Positions 1 to 13,741 of a stretch of 64,000 nt of DNA are shown piece after piece. The DNA is from Trachelipus rathkii. Taxonomy: Eukaryota > Arthropoda > Malacostraca > Isopoda > Trachelipodidae. The stretch spans positions 1 through 64,000 of the forward strand of contig JABUQX010027490.1 of the NCBI GenBank assembly GCA_015478945.1, in the 5' to 3' direction. Numbering within the stretch: position 1 is the first letter of the stretch; the number at the start of each line of letters is the position of its first letter. The notes under the pieces were generated by a model. The model was not told the DNA's origin. It did no database searches and was given only the letters and a program-made list of their open reading frames with translations. Position numbers and translations under genes: made by a program.

Positions 1-235
1 AGAGAGATATATAAGATCACAGGCAGCGCGAATTTTAATTAGGTTATATATAGTAGTATATAATATATGATAGTATATATTTGATTATACATGTGCGTAA
101 CAGGCTAACTGTCAATCATCTAATGTTACAACATTAAACATATACGATTCATCCGGATAGAAGAATTTAGACGTATTGATGGATGCGGACGGATAATTGA
201 GTAAAATTTATCATCGTTACATTAATAATTATATT
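1..235. other. AT-rich flank, no gene seen
   Basis: Low-copy AT-rich sequence at the window edge. No ORF, RNA gene or recognisable repeat is visible before the TA tract begins. Confidence 0.5.
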
Positions 236-660
236 ATTTCTACTATATTATATATATATAATATATATATATATATGATATATATATATATATTATAATA
301 ATAATATATATATATATATATATTAATATATATATTTATATAGTATTAATATATATTATATTATATATATTATATATGATATATATATATTATATCATAT
401 ATATATAAATATATATAATATATATATATATTATAATATATATATATATATATATAATATATATATATATTATACTATTATATATCTATAATATATATAT
501 ATGTATAGTATATTTAGTATATGAAATATATTATTTGATATACTATTATATACTATTATATTATTATGATGAGTGAGTATTACTATTATATATGATATAT
601 ATAGTTAATTGTATATATTATATATATATTATATATATATATATAGTACGCGACGTATAG
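236..660. repeat. (TA)n microsatellite block, interrupted
   Basis: Almost pure alternating TA with single-base interruptions up to about 520, then degenerate TA/TAG sequence to about 660. It has no coding potential. Tracts of this kind recur through the first 44 kb and account for many Tyr/Ile-rich spurious reading frames. Confidence 0.9.
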
Positions 661-899
661 ATAGTATGATATATATGGTATTGGCATATGGTCAATTGAT
701 TTTGGGAGGTTAGTGTGTGGTCAAGTTTCAGTTGTTTGTTGGAGTAATGCGGAGCTTAGATTGGCAGAATCTTTCTTATGAACAGTTTACATTTAGAATT
801 AAGAGTTTTTTTTTCTATATAATTATAATAATAATTTTAATAATAATTATAATTACTAATACACGACAGATACTACTACTGACCACTATTCACTTACTA

Positions 900-1320
<421 letters not shown>

Positions 1321-1639
1321 TTTATATATGTTCTTTCCATATAATAAGTTTTTTAATATTTATTTTAAAAGATATGAGCGTTTGATGACATTTAAACGAG
1401 TTATAACACGATCGTATGTAAGAATATATATGTGTATGCTTTCACGTATTTATATAGAGTTATGCAAGTATACGACGCCCATACATGTATGTATGTATGT
1501 ATGTATGCAGACAATCGATCGAGCTTCAGCGTTCTTGAGAATGCAGATTTCCATTCGAGAATAAATTAAAATTTAAAGTGGTGAACCCCCTTTATAGCAA
1601 CGGAAGAATAAACAGATTATTAAAAGTTTAATAGCATGA

Positions 1640-1697
1640 ATTACAATTATATCTATATATATATATAATATAATATATAATATATTATTATATTATC

Positions 1698-1728
<31 letters not shown>

Positions 1729-1925
1729 ATATATATATAATATATATATTATATTATAATATTTATTATATATATATATATATATATATATCATATATAT
1801 ATATTTTTACTATATATTATTATGATTTATATATATTATCTATGATATATAAACAGATTATATATAAAGTTTAATAGACACATGAAATATACATTATATA
1901 TACATAGATATATATAAATGTATAA

Positions 1926-1965
<40 letters not shown>
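1640..1965. repeat. (TA)n microsatellite block
   Basis: Alternating TA with short interruptions. It ends abruptly at the A-rich, GC-richer segment that precedes the retrotransposon fossil. Confidence 0.85.
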
Positions 1966-2164
1966 GATGGCACCACTCATACTCAGGAGGAGGGGAAAAA
2001 AAAATAAAACAAAAAAAAACAAAAAAACAAAAAAAAAAAACAAATGGAAAGTAACCCACCCAGTCCATTACTTAACGCAATTCCCTCATGTGGTCGCGGA
2101 CGTGGGACTAAAAAGAGGAAGAAGATTGAATACTGCTGGGAAAATAGCAGGGATAAAAAAAAAA

Positions 2165-2513
2165 CAAAATGCAAGGAGTTCACAAACACAATGTGGCTCA
2201 AGAAGGACGGTCACCACAACGAGTGATTCTTGAGTCTCGAATAGTCACACAATATTCATGTTAGAATAAGGCACCTCTTGTGTTAAGAGGACAACGGAGT
2301 GGTGGAGGAATGCAAGAAGTCAATTCTCTCTAGCACCTGCCGTTGTAATACCTATAGAAAAGAGAAATCGGAGGTTAGAGTATGAGAATTGATAAGATGA
2401 AAAGTTATAGACTACAATCTTTCTAGAAGAGCTGTGAGAGTGTAACCACCCCAAATATGTGAAGCATATTCCATAGACGGACAAGTGTTGGCCCAATAAA
2501 GAGCAAGCAACTG
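2165..2513 (-). pseudogene. Decayed non-LTR retrotransposon (jockey/CR1-like) ORF2 C-terminus
   Basis: Read on the minus strand, conceptual translation from about 2,513 downward gives segments like the conserved C-terminal end of jockey/CR1-like reverse transcriptases of crustaceans and molluscs: QLLALYW, then PSMEYASHIWGG, then TALLERL, then LINSHTLTSD, and finally IRDSRITR-GD. The order and spacing match the family pattern (xLYxxxxRPCMEYxSHxWGG, then TALL, then LINS, then a C-terminal NSR/DSR motif). Stop codons interrupt the frame (one just after TALLERL) and at least one frameshift is likely, so this is a dead fragment. The reverse-transcriptase catalytic core and the endonuclease were not recognised upstream (above 2.55 kb). 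Family assignment comes from remembered motifs, not a search. Confidence 0.7.
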
Positions 2514-3360
2514 TGACTTGGATAGCTGAGGGGTATATGTTTTAAAAAAACAAAGGAGTGATACATTCAGGACCATACTCCTTCCCTATATTAAGCTCTA
2601 AGGGAAAAGAAATAGCATTTGTTGAAGAAACTAGCAATATTTAGCATAGACGAGTTTGAGAGAGTTAAAGGAAGATTAATAGCTCAAAAGTTATTCCACG
2701 TTAACCACTGCCTTTAGAAGAAGGTAAAGCTAGAAGTTGCGTTATCGGAAGAAGGAAATATAGAAGTAGGTGGAAAAAGCATAGTTGTAGTTGACATTTA
2801 TTTGCAAAATTCCAGAAAGAGCTTGAGAAAGAGTTTGGGATCAGAAAAATTATTGTATTATTAAAAAGGAGAAAAGTGTTTTAACATCTCGAAGAATAGA
2901 TTTAGCTCGATTCCAGAATGAGACGTAAGAAATGTTAATATACGAAATTTAAATATGACGGTAATTTCTGTTATTCTGGGTTCATCTCTAAAACGATCAG
3001 TGACGTATGTAAGAGATTCACCATCTGTTCTTCGCTCTGTAGGAAAGAGTAATTTTTTAAATATAAGGACAGTTCTGATTGTCAGTAGATTGTGAAAAAT
3101 ACATCGAAAAGTAATTTAATAAAGAGAATATATATAACAAAATTAACAAACTAATAAAACAATATTAAACCTCAAGGAATATCTCGGGAAGTAACTTGCT
3201 TCTAATAAAGAGAGAAAAATTCAATTCGAAAAATATTAATGTTTATAATTTTCTGCTTGAAAATTTTTTTGAAATGTATGAACACATGTTCTCAAACATT
3301 TTTGAACATTTTGCTTAAACAGGTGGTCACACATCTATACAAACACAAACGAACACACAC
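2514..3360. other. Low-copy sequence flanking the retrotransposon fossil
   Basis: Moderate-GC sequence without an ORF of note. It may hold further upstream, heavily decayed parts of the minus-strand retrotransposon, but I could not match any motif. The last ~20 bases are a short ACAC run leading into the next TA block. Confidence 0.35.
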
Positions 3361-3365
3361 ACATT

Positions 3366-3517
3366 TATATATTAGTTATATATATATATATATATTATTA
3401 TATATTATATATATATACTAATATATATATACTATTCATATACTATATATATATTATATATATATTATACTAATAAAAATATATATATATATTTTATATA
3501 TATATATATATATTATA

Positions 3518-3555
<38 letters not shown>

Positions 3556-3570
3556 ATATTATATAATATA

Positions 3571-3601
<31 letters not shown>

Positions 3602-3734
3602 TATATAATACTATATTTATTATATATATTATATATATATATTTATTATTATTATAATAATATTATATAATAGATATTATTCATATATATATAATATATA
3701 TATATATATATAATATTATATCATATACTATATT

Positions 3735-3787
<53 letters not shown>

Positions 3788-3874
3788 TATATATATATAT
3801 ATATATATAATGCTTTTTCTACAAAATGACAAGATATAATTAATATATTATATATCTATATATATATATATAGT

Positions 3875-3907
<33 letters not shown>

Positions 3908-3928
3908 ATATCATATATATATATATCT

Positions 3929-3972
<44 letters not shown>

Positions 3973-4080
3973 TATTTTATATATATATATATATATATTA
4001 TATAATATATATATATATATATTATATATATAACTATGTATATATTATCATATATATATATATATATTATATGAAAAATC
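3366..4080. repeat. (TA)n microsatellite block
   Basis: About 700 bp of nearly continuous TA with TTA and CATA interruptions and one short unique insert at about 3,810-3,840. No coding potential. Confidence 0.9.
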
Positions 4081-4182
4081 TTCTTCTACAACTTTAGAAA
4101 AAAATAAATATTAAAAGAAAAATCCATCTGTTGAGAATTTTAACTAAGAAGATCTTAATCTCTCTGGTGCACGACTTTTCGC

Positions 4183-4390
4183 ACGACACACACACACACA
4201 CGACACACACACATATATATCATATATATTATATAATATATAATATTTATATATATATATATATACTATATATATATCATATATATTTATATATTTAATA
4301 TATCATATATATATATATATACTATTTTATGTAATATATATATATATTATATATATATTTATATATATATATTATATATATTATATATAT
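4183..4390. repeat. (CA)n tract passing into (TA)n
   Basis: A short ACACAC run broken by CGACACAC (about 4,185-4,213) continues directly into a TA block ending at about 4,390, making a compound microsatellite. Confidence 0.85.
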
Positions 4391-4735
4391 ACTCACTTTT
4401 TAATTTATTCTTATTCATTAATTTCATGGATATTCCCACTAATCATTAAATTCCATAGGTTCTTCCTATTCATTTTTTCATTTCTCAATTTATCATTTAA
4501 AAAATTTACCCAATTTTATTCATTTATTTTTTCTTATTTTATTTCTCTATGTATATTTATCCTTAATATTTATTTTCATTATAATATTCTTTTTAATTTA
4601 CCTTCTATATTTTTTCTTATTTTCTTCTTTTATTTATTAAAATATAATGTGTTTACGTCTATTATCATATATTAGTAATGTTTTAAAAGGACATGTATGG
4701 TTGTATCAAATGTTGCTATTCAATCTGTCTAATAA
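4391..4735. other. T-rich unique sequence, no gene seen
   Basis: Pyrimidine-rich (TTC/TTA) plus strand with no convincing ORF. It starts a long T-skewed domain that continues, with interruptions, to about 12 kb. Confidence 0.4.
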
Positions 4736-4739
4736 TATA

Positions 4740-5335
4740 TAACTTAGGTAGTATGCGAGTTGAGGATGTCCAGTGACGAGCGCTGAGTGCCTAGTAGACG
4801 AGGGTACGGTATGGTTACGTTGCAACATGTAACGTGTACCGCATGCGGTGCCTACATAATATATACTTTGTTTGCGCTATAGTTGCGGTGCATATATATT
4901 ATAGTGGCCGTGTGAGGTGATGGTGTTGGTGTAGGTGTGGTTGGGTGGAGTGCGTGCCTTGATACGGTGAATGCAATTCGTTGCCACCTATTAAACCCCT
5001 CCTTCGACTTTATCCATCCGACTTCGAGTGATTTACCTTTGAGACTTTTGGCAACTCATATTGCCATGAAATGCTGATTGGACTCTTGAAGACAATAGCA
5101 CATCATGCCACTGCCCGCACCCTAGCTCTATGCATAACCGACCTCTAGAACCCTCAAACCGCCCGACTATATTACGTATCCTCATATCTATCCTTCCTCC
5201 GACGACTACTGCCACCCTCTTACGACGGGTTGGTACTCTTGTGCCAATTCACCTCCCCGTACCCGCTTCCTACTATTTTCCGACAATTCACTGCCACTCA
5301 ATCTACCTTTTACTGATCCCCTAAAATCCTCATAT
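4740..5335. other. GC-enriched island of unknown nature
   Basis: G/C content is clearly higher than in the flanks. The first half is GT-rich on the plus strand (about 4,740-4,970) and the second half is C-rich (about 4,990-5,330). ORFs of 60-64 codons exist on both strands in the second half but show no recognisable domain. It could be a fragment of a dispersed repeat. Confidence 0.3.
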
Positions 5336-7155
5336 CTTTCTCAATATTGATTACCATTAATTATCATCTAAATAAATGCTTTTTTTTGCACTATTGATAA
5401 TAGCTTAATTATCTGATTACTCTATTATATTATTTATCATTTTATATACTATCTATATATATCTATATATTATATAATTAATTATATCATTAATATATAT
5501 TAGTTATATAATATATATATTAATATATATTATATATTCATTTATTCTATATATATATAATATATATCTTTATAATATTATTATTATAATATCTTCTTAT
5601 TTCTATCTCTCTTTCATCTATATTCAAAGCTATAATTAATCCATCTACTACTATACTCATATCACTTACGGACTCGTCAGTCTATCTATCTCTATCGTAT
5701 GTGTAGGGTCTATATATATCTTTCATTTTTTATCTAGTACAGTAGCTAGGACGAAGGTCATATATAGCCTACTTTTGATTCTTAGAGATACAGCTGACAT
5801 TCTTCTATTTACCTCATTCTACTCCGATACAGCTTATATTGGCACCCTGTGAGTATTATTACCTCTATTTTATTATGTCTCTCTCCTCTCTCACCCTTTT
5901 TCCCCTTCTCAATCCTATCACTCTCTTCTCACTCATAGCTCAGCTTTTAATAATCGGTGCTGTTTTCTAATAAAGCAATATAAATTATATTTATTTTTGT
6001 ATTATATTATTATATTTATTTATTATTACTTATTCATTATAATCTTTTATATTCTCGTATATATTATATATATATAAATATTATATTAGTTGATTAATAG
6101 TTGTTATAATCAATTTGTATTAAATATATCTATAATCATATCTGGCATTTCATTCTTATAATTAATTATATTATTATTAATTTAATATTAATTTATCTAT
6201 ATATTTCTTTTATTCTATTTTTATCCTTAAGACACGTACATATATATTTAACAGTATATTTACGTATTTCTCTTTCATGCTTCTTTTATTTCTATTTTCT
6301 CTCATCAATATCTCATATCTTTAAAAATGAAAACATAGTAATACGCAACTTATATATATATATAAAACTTTCATTATTCTTATTCTTCTTATTTTAATTA
6401 ATTCTAAATCTCACATGCTCATTCTTTATTTTTTTATATATTCTTATCTTCTTATTCACATAAAGTTGATTTAACATTATTCTTACCATTGAGATTTTAT
6501 AGAATGCAAAGAATTTATCTGTCACTATAATTTTATAAATACCATTTTTTATATAGGTGATATTAACATTATAAATATTTATTAGCCATGGCAAGTGAAT
6601 TGCTTTCCAATTTAAATAATATACCTCTTTTTATTTATTTTTCAATATAAACATAATTAAGTATATTTATTATTGGTTTGGTGTTTTATCATATTTATAA
6701 TCAGAATAAGTGTATTGCATAACCTATATAGTCTTTAATATTATATTAATTAATATATTTATCTATATATATATATTTAAATATTAACTATATTATTAAT
6801 TATTATTATTATATTATATTATTATATTATCTATCTATTATATATATATATTAACTTATCTTAATATATACTTTATATTATATATATATATATATTATTC
6901 ATTTTAATATATTATATAATATATTATATATATATATATTCATTACTATATTTACCTGTTAAAAAAACAACATACATAAAAGATTATAGAATGTTAATTA
7001 TAAGTTTAAATATTAATTCTTATATTTAATAATTAGTATTCATAATATATTTATAATTTATTATTAATTATATTATATCTTATATCATCTATATCTTATA
7101 TATATATTATATCTTTATCTATTTTATATATATTACTATATAATATATATATCAT
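5336..7155. other. AT-rich, T-skewed intergenic DNA with short TA tracts
   Basis: Mostly T-rich low-complexity sequence. Short TA runs occur at about 5,440-5,560, 6,055-6,080, 6,720-6,945 and 7,095-7,155. No gene, RNA or transposon was recognised, and CpG is scarce here. Confidence 0.5.
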
Positions 7156-7159
7156 AGTT

Positions 7160-7345
7160 AGGTACTTCATAAACGGTGCTCAGACAAGCGATAGCAGTGT
7201 GCCTAAACATACATACAGGCTAAGAAATTACAGTTGACGGTATCGCTTTAGCTGTATCGTGAACTCACTATTAGGTATGCCTACCTTCTTAGCCAGTATC
7301 TTACTTGTCATGGGCTCTGCCGTGCGGTGTATGCCTTTTCTCACA
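7160..7345. other. Small GC-enriched island, unknown
   Basis: A 185-bp island of more balanced composition inside T-rich DNA. A plus-strand ORF begins here and runs on into low-complexity TA/TTC sequence, giving only Ile/Tyr/Ser-rich residues, so I do not regard it as coding. Confidence 0.3.
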
Positions 7346-8075
7346 ATATATCTTTATTATCTATATATTATATTCTATTTATATATATATATATTTCATC
7401 TATATTATATATATATTCATCTTTATATATCTATCTATTATTAGTGATCTTACTCTATTTAATCTCGAATATGAATTTTATTTATATATTACAAGTATTA
7501 AAGATATTCATGTCAGAGCTTCGATTATTATCGTGCTATTATTCACATCATCATTTCATTCTATTATTACTATCATCATCAGTTCTATGTTCTGTTATCA
7601 TCATCTCTTTATACATCATATTATTAATTCTTTATTTACCTTCAATATCCTAATTATCCCTACTTCTACTCATAAAATTATCAACTTATTTATTTTTCTA
7701 AAATCCTCACCCCCAATCTCTTCTTTATTATTCATACTATAACTCCCTCCTATCTCTCTTACCATACCTTTACATCTGATTCATCTATTTAATAATTATT
7801 ATCTCCTTATTATATTAATTATACTATATAGATTTAATATTTCACTCTTAATCAAAACATACCATCTTAAAACCCATATCTAACCGTTAAAATCAATGTG
7901 TCTCGTGTTTTTTTAAATCTATATTTCTAGTCTATTTACTGATACCTTAGTATCAATTGATATTTACAAACCTTCACTTGTATTTCCATCATCTCTTCTG
8001 CCAACTACTTGTTCGAAATAGAAGATATTAGAAGCCGGTGTTGTCTTTTAAATATTTATTTTTTTTACACTTAAA
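7346..8075. other. T-rich low-complexity DNA, no gene supported
   Basis: TTA/TTC/ATC-rich sequence. Three overlapping plus-strand frames of 61-145 codons stay open only because stop codons are rare in this composition on this strand. They show no domain and no codon-usage signal. Confidence 0.5.
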
Positions 8076-8405
8076 GTGAATACTCCCTATCCATCGGGTA
8101 TAAATAGCAAAATATTGGCAGGAGTCGGGTCTCTCACTGGCGCCTCCGTGGGGATCTACGATAATGGTATGGGACTTATTTTTCTCTATAATACTCCCTC
8201 TTACGGGGAGGGTCTCCGGAACTCTCTGATTTACGCCTCTCAGGTATCTCAGTGTATTTCGTTTAGGGTAATATCGTGGGTGAGTTCCTATCAGGCATCC
8301 CATCTCCTCTATCGGGGTCTCATTAAAATCAGTTCCTCTCTCTGTAACCTTCTGATTTACCTCCTTCCGCAGTCGGGCTCGGACTACCTCAATTTCATAT
8401 TTCTT
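8076..8405. other. GC-enriched island, possible dispersed-repeat fragment
   Basis: This 330-bp segment has a sharply higher GC content than both flanks and is open in both directions (116 codons plus, 91 codons minus). Neither translation matches a family I know. It contains related sub-motifs: ACTCCCT twice (about 8,081 and 8,194) and TCTGATTTAC twice (about 8,225 and 8,351). This suggests an internally repetitive transposon or SINE fragment rather than a gene, but tRNA-like A and B boxes were not found. Confidence 0.35.
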
Positions 8406-9000
8406 TCACATGAATATTTGTTTTAAATTAACATAAAGGGATTTTGAAACTTGCAATTTTAGTGCTTATCAAATCAAAGAGTATTGATAATAGATATTTG
8501 TATTACTTTTTCTTAGTATAGTGTCGTACTTATTTTCGTATAATTTATTATGCATTTATTGAATTATTTTATTATTTAATTATTATTTATTTTATTCATT
8601 TTATTGTCAATATCATGAACCTCTTATACGTCTTATATCTTTACTCCATATATTATAAATATTGTCTTATTTAGTCATTCTTTTTCTGTAAGATATGTCG
8701 TTACTTTTTGAGATAATATTCTTTCATCTTATATAATCTTATATATATATATATATAATATATTTGTTTTTATTTAGAAATATAATTATCTTTAGAAATA
8801 TTAAATTAAATTACTAACAATAATTTAAAAAATATATATTTATTATATAATCATGTTTGTATAATTATAATTGAGATGCAATAATAAATATTATAGTTTT
8901 AGGATATTGCTATATCTTATATATATATTATTTATATATACTATATATTTATATATATTATTAATATATTAATTATTCTAGGTCTAAATAGCTAATGAAG
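8406..9000. other. AT-rich intergenic DNA, nothing recognised
   Basis: T-rich sequence with short TA runs at about 8,740-8,765 and 8,915-8,965. No supported feature. Confidence 0.5.
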
Positions 9001-9059
9001 GAGTCGGTGAAAGAGATGGAGTCGACCGACTCTAAGGGCTGAGTCAGATTTTAGGATGA

Positions 9060-9136
9060 TTAGAAGATATAGTAGTTAAGTCAGTAGTATATAGTAGTAG
9101 TAGTAAGTAGTAGTAGTAGTAGGTAGTAGTAGTATA
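9060..9136. repeat. (AGT)n trinucleotide repeat, imperfect
   Basis: Repeated AGT/TAG units with occasional TA and AAG interruptions, next to a short G-rich segment (9,000-9,050) containing GAGTCGGTGA and GAGTCGACCGACTC. Confidence 0.8.
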
Positions 9137-10240
9137 CACATACATTTTATACTATTGATTTTTAATTATTATATAATAATATGATATTCTCTAATAACTT
9201 ATCATATACGATTTGTAAAAGATTTTCAATTAATCACTTTATAACCTATAAATCATTCTACTTATTATATATTCTGTACTTTTTTGTAAATATTTTTAAA
9301 CCTATCAACAGCTTATTTCTTAAACCATATCGCCTTTGGACATGGAACTTAAACTCGATATTTTTTAACATTCTGTGTTTATCACTTTACTTAGTATAAG
9401 TTTGCACATCCTACGCCTCGCGTTTTATCCTATTATTTTTTTTTTGTTCCCTAACATCTAATCTATTGTTTTTCTTTGTGGATCTGTGGCGTGAGTGCGA
9501 GGCATTTTTTTGTGTAAAATTTCTTCTAGATTTTATTTTCTCGACTTTATATAGACATTAACCTAATTATACTATTTTTTGAGTACACAATTCTTTTTAT
9601 ATACTGATTTCAGCCATCTGTTCTTACTATGGTTTCTACATTTTCTTTGTAAAGTTAGAGTGTTATATCTATAACGTCTTATTATATTTACTCTCATTTT
9701 TATTTAAAGCATGTAATCATCCCCCTAATCCAATCTTCATTATGTAAAAATATACCAATTAAATTAACTACGACTTACTCAATTAGATCAAACCGTCTTA
9801 ACAGAAGTCCACCCTTCTTCCTCTACTTATTACTTAACTCTATCTTATGACTCTACTGATTAAGCATTAAAGTTATGATCAATTGATTAAAGTTCCAACC
9901 ATGAACATCTTATAATAATTTATATGTATAACTCTACTATCTCATAATTAAAATTTACTTAATAACGTGATACTCAAATTTTACTACCCTAATTTAAATC
10001 TCAAAATCTTTATAACTGAATATATACACTCATTTATTCCTTTTTTCACACTAACTAAAACGGTCTATATTAATATTTTTATATTCCTAAACTTAATAAT
10101 TATTCTATTTAACTATTCTTATTTTAATTTGTATGTTTTGTTAATTCTTTATTCATTCTTTACTTATTCTTCTTCTTTATATATATTTTTCTACCTTTTC
10201 TATTATTTTCTTCTTATTCTTATTCTTTATTATATTTAAT
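9137..10240. other. T-rich intergenic DNA, no gene supported
   Basis: Low-complexity T/C-rich plus strand. ORFs of 72 codons (9,181) and 90 codons (9,967) are Phe/Ile/Leu/Tyr-rich composition artefacts with no recognisable domain. Confidence 0.5.
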
Positions 10241-12110
10241 TTATCTTATTTATCTTCTTATTATTATATTCTATCTTTATTATTCTTTATTATTAATTCT
10301 ATATTAATTTCTTCTTTCATTATTATTATTATTATTATTTAATTATTTACTTATTATTTATTAATTATATTATTCTTATATTAAATATATATTAATTTAT
10401 ATTACTTGTACTTAATTTTTTATTAATTATTTATTTATAACTTTGAATAATAAATTTTATTATATGATAAATTTCCACCTCTTTATTGGTAGGAGAAAAA
10501 CATGTGTTATTAATTTTTTTAATTTATTCATATCTTTATATCTTTATATTATTTCACTCATTAGTCCACTAAAATGGAATCGTATTCAAAAATATAATAA
10601 ATTTTTATCATATGTCAAAATAGACTGAACATAATAGTAATGTATATATTTATGAAAAGATATTCGCTTATCATAACTACTTAGCCTAACTACTTCTCAT
10701 TGCACTCTATTTCATTAATACTATTAAATTAGATATTACTATATTATCCTCTTATATACCTAATCTAATAATTATTATATTTATAATATATAATCTTCAT
10801 TATTATTAAGTGATACCTTTATATAATTATATTGATTACTCTCTCATAATATATAATAAAATATACATAAAATATAATATCCTATATTATATATATATAT
10901 AATATATATAATATAGTATTAATAATAACACATTTTATAAATATGATTTAATAATAATAATTATAATTAATATATATAATATAATATAATACTAATTATA
11001 ATTATCGTAGGAAATATTATTACACACAATGTAGATAACAGAAGTATACTTTAAATTTTATATGTTTATTAATTATTATTATTATTTAAAAATTATATTA
11101 TTATTATTATTTCATTTAATTAATCCCTTTACTCTGAGGAATCAATTCTTTTCGTACATTGAAATATATTTGGAAAATTATAATCATAATTTATTATTAT
11201 ATATTATTATTTTTAATTTATTTTTATTATTATAATTTTAATTTTTAACGTTATTATATATATCTTTGATTTTTTATTAGTTGATTTTAATTATTATTTG
11301 ATTTCATTATGTATAAATAATTTAATTTCTATATTATTTATTATTCTTATTATTAATTATTATATTATAATTATTTATTATATAAAATATTACAAATTGC
11401 TCTTTAACTCATGTCTGATTTTATTAGATTAGTATTTATTATTATTTATATAATATAATTAGCTAATTCATTTAATTTAATTTCTTATTAAAAGTTCTTT
11501 TGATTGATTACTAATAAATCGGGTAACTGTTTTATCATTACGGCTTATTTGAACAACATTATTTATTATAATTATTTTAATTATTATTATTAATATATTT
11601 ATTTAATATATTATTATTATAATATATATTTATTACTTATTATTAATATTATTTATATATTATTATTTAATTTATTATTTTAATTTTATTTATTATTATT
11701 ATATTTATTTAATTTTATTTTATTTTTAATATTTAAGAATTGAATAATTAAATAAATTATATTTATGTATTATTATATTTTATTTTATTATTTAATTATT
11801 ATTATTTTTATATATTATTATTATATATTAATTTATTATTATATTTTATATTGATATTATTATTTATCTTTTAATTTTTAATTTATTATTTATTTTAATT
11901 ATATATATATATTTTTATTAATTTTAATACTATATATTTATATAATTATTATTCATTTTTCTTATATTATTTAATTTAATTATTTTATATAATATTCTTT
12001 ATTATTATTTTAATTATATATATATTATTATTATTTAATTTTAATTATTTAATATTAATTAATATTTTATATATACAATATTCAATTTTATACTCTTTCT
12101 CAGTAAATAG
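10241..12110. repeat. Degenerate (TTA)n-rich domain
   Basis: Long stretch dominated by TTA/ATT trinucleotides, for example about 10,318-10,340, 11,070-11,115 and 11,580-12,060. It is interspersed with short unique pieces and a TA run near 10,885-10,910. It is the strand complement of the TAA block at 0.9-1.3 kb. No genes seen. Confidence 0.75.
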
Positions 12111-12124
12111 GGCAAATGTGGATT

Positions 12125-12126
12125 TA

Positions 12127-12163
<37 letters not shown>

Positions 12164-12177
12164 ATAATATATATATA
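12125..12177. repeat. (TA)n microsatellite
   Basis: Short clean TA run marking the right edge of the TTA domain. Confidence 0.85.
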
Positions 12178-13255
12178 GCAGTACGTGATAATATGATAAC
12201 CACATAAATAGAAAAGAAAATAATAAAAATGAAAGAACATAATTAAAATTTGTACGAAATAGTATTATTAATGATTATATAGTGATAGAAGTCACTTAAG
12301 GAATACAAAAAAAAAAAAAAAATAAAGAAGGGTTTTTTATCGATAGTATCTGCAGGCATTCACAGGATAGAGAGTCACAATTAGTCTTTAGAGCCATTTT
12401 TTGGTGGAGTATACCTAAATCCGAAGCTAGATAGTTTGGTTACATTATATTACTCGTCCGTATTTGACTTATCAGTTCATATCTTTCTTTATTAACTTTT
12501 ATACTTATCTTTTTTAAAAAGGTTTTTCACGTAAGCTAGTCTGAGAGGAATTATCATTCACGTTTTTTATATATTTCTTTTAGTGGATCATTTCCATTCT
12601 ATTCATATATATTTAACTAGAGTTTGGCGAGTTTTTCCTTGGCCAACCCTAATCTAGTATATATGATTATGATAGACGAGAAGAACTTAGTACATATTTT
12701 AATTCTCACATTAAGGAACTAAGATAATTCAAATTTGATATATATATATATCATATAATATATAATATATCTTCTTTCGCTCCCGTCAAGTGGATTTAAA
12801 TCTAAATAACATAACTTGGTATTAGATATTTTTTCGTACATTATATATTACCTATGGACATAATACATATTTTTAAGCTATGAAAATGACTCGAGATAAA
12901 ATTATATAACAAACGCGAATATACTCTAAAATGTAAAAATAAAGTCTTTTTATTGCTAAACTTCTGTAGCTACTTGGATGAAAGACGGATGTGTGTAATT
13001 TTTTCGTCTGATGAGCAGTTTTATTTTATATTTTATTTCTCCAATTACGTTTTTATTTTATTTATATAATAATATTTTTCTCCTACTATTAAATATTTCT
13101 GGCCTTTCTTTAAAGTAAATTTTATTTTTTTTTTTTACTATATTAATAAGCATAATATATTTGTTTGGACTTTATATGTCATTAAAATAAATATTTAAAC
13201 ATATTTTAAAAGTTTATTTTATTAATTTTAACTATTCTTTCTCAAAAGAAAGGTG
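12178..13255. other. Low-copy intergenic DNA, nothing recognised
   Basis: AT-rich but non-repetitive sequence, with a poly-A run at about 12,308-12,321 and a TA run at about 12,740-12,770. No ORF, RNA gene or transposon terminus could be supported. Confidence 0.45.
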
Positions 13256-13259
13256 TTTT

Positions 13260-13740
13260 TAAATATATATAATAATATATATTACTATTATATTATTATA
13301 TATATATTATCTATATCTTATATTATATATATATACTATACTAATATAATATACTTATAAGTATATTAATATACTATATCGAATAAAATCTTACATTTCT
13401 TCTTATTGGGGACAGAGGGTATATAATTATTGATATAGACTTCTTGATAATATAATTAAACTACCGTAAATTACTCAAATAGATTATTATTAACTCACTC
13501 GCGCTAGGATAGTAATCTATTTTGTTCCCTTTCATAAATTTATATATGAATGAAGATATAATTATATGAAGAATATAATATATATATATATATAAATATA
13601 TATTTTATATACTATATTATATATAATTACTATATATTTATTATATATATATATATATATTATATTATATATATATATAATATATATATATTATTATACT
13701 ATTATATATATATATAATATATTAACTATACTATAACTAT
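13260..13740. repeat. (TA)n-rich block
   Basis: Two TA blocks (about 13,262-13,380 and 13,575-13,735) around a short unique piece with no ORF. Confidence 0.8.
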
Positions 13741-13741
13741 T

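Noticed and set aside
7305..7742. 145-codon plus-strand frame
   Set aside because: It lies in TTA/TTC-rich sequence where stops are rare on this strand. The product is low-complexity Ile/Tyr/Ser/Phe, and overlapping frames are equally open.
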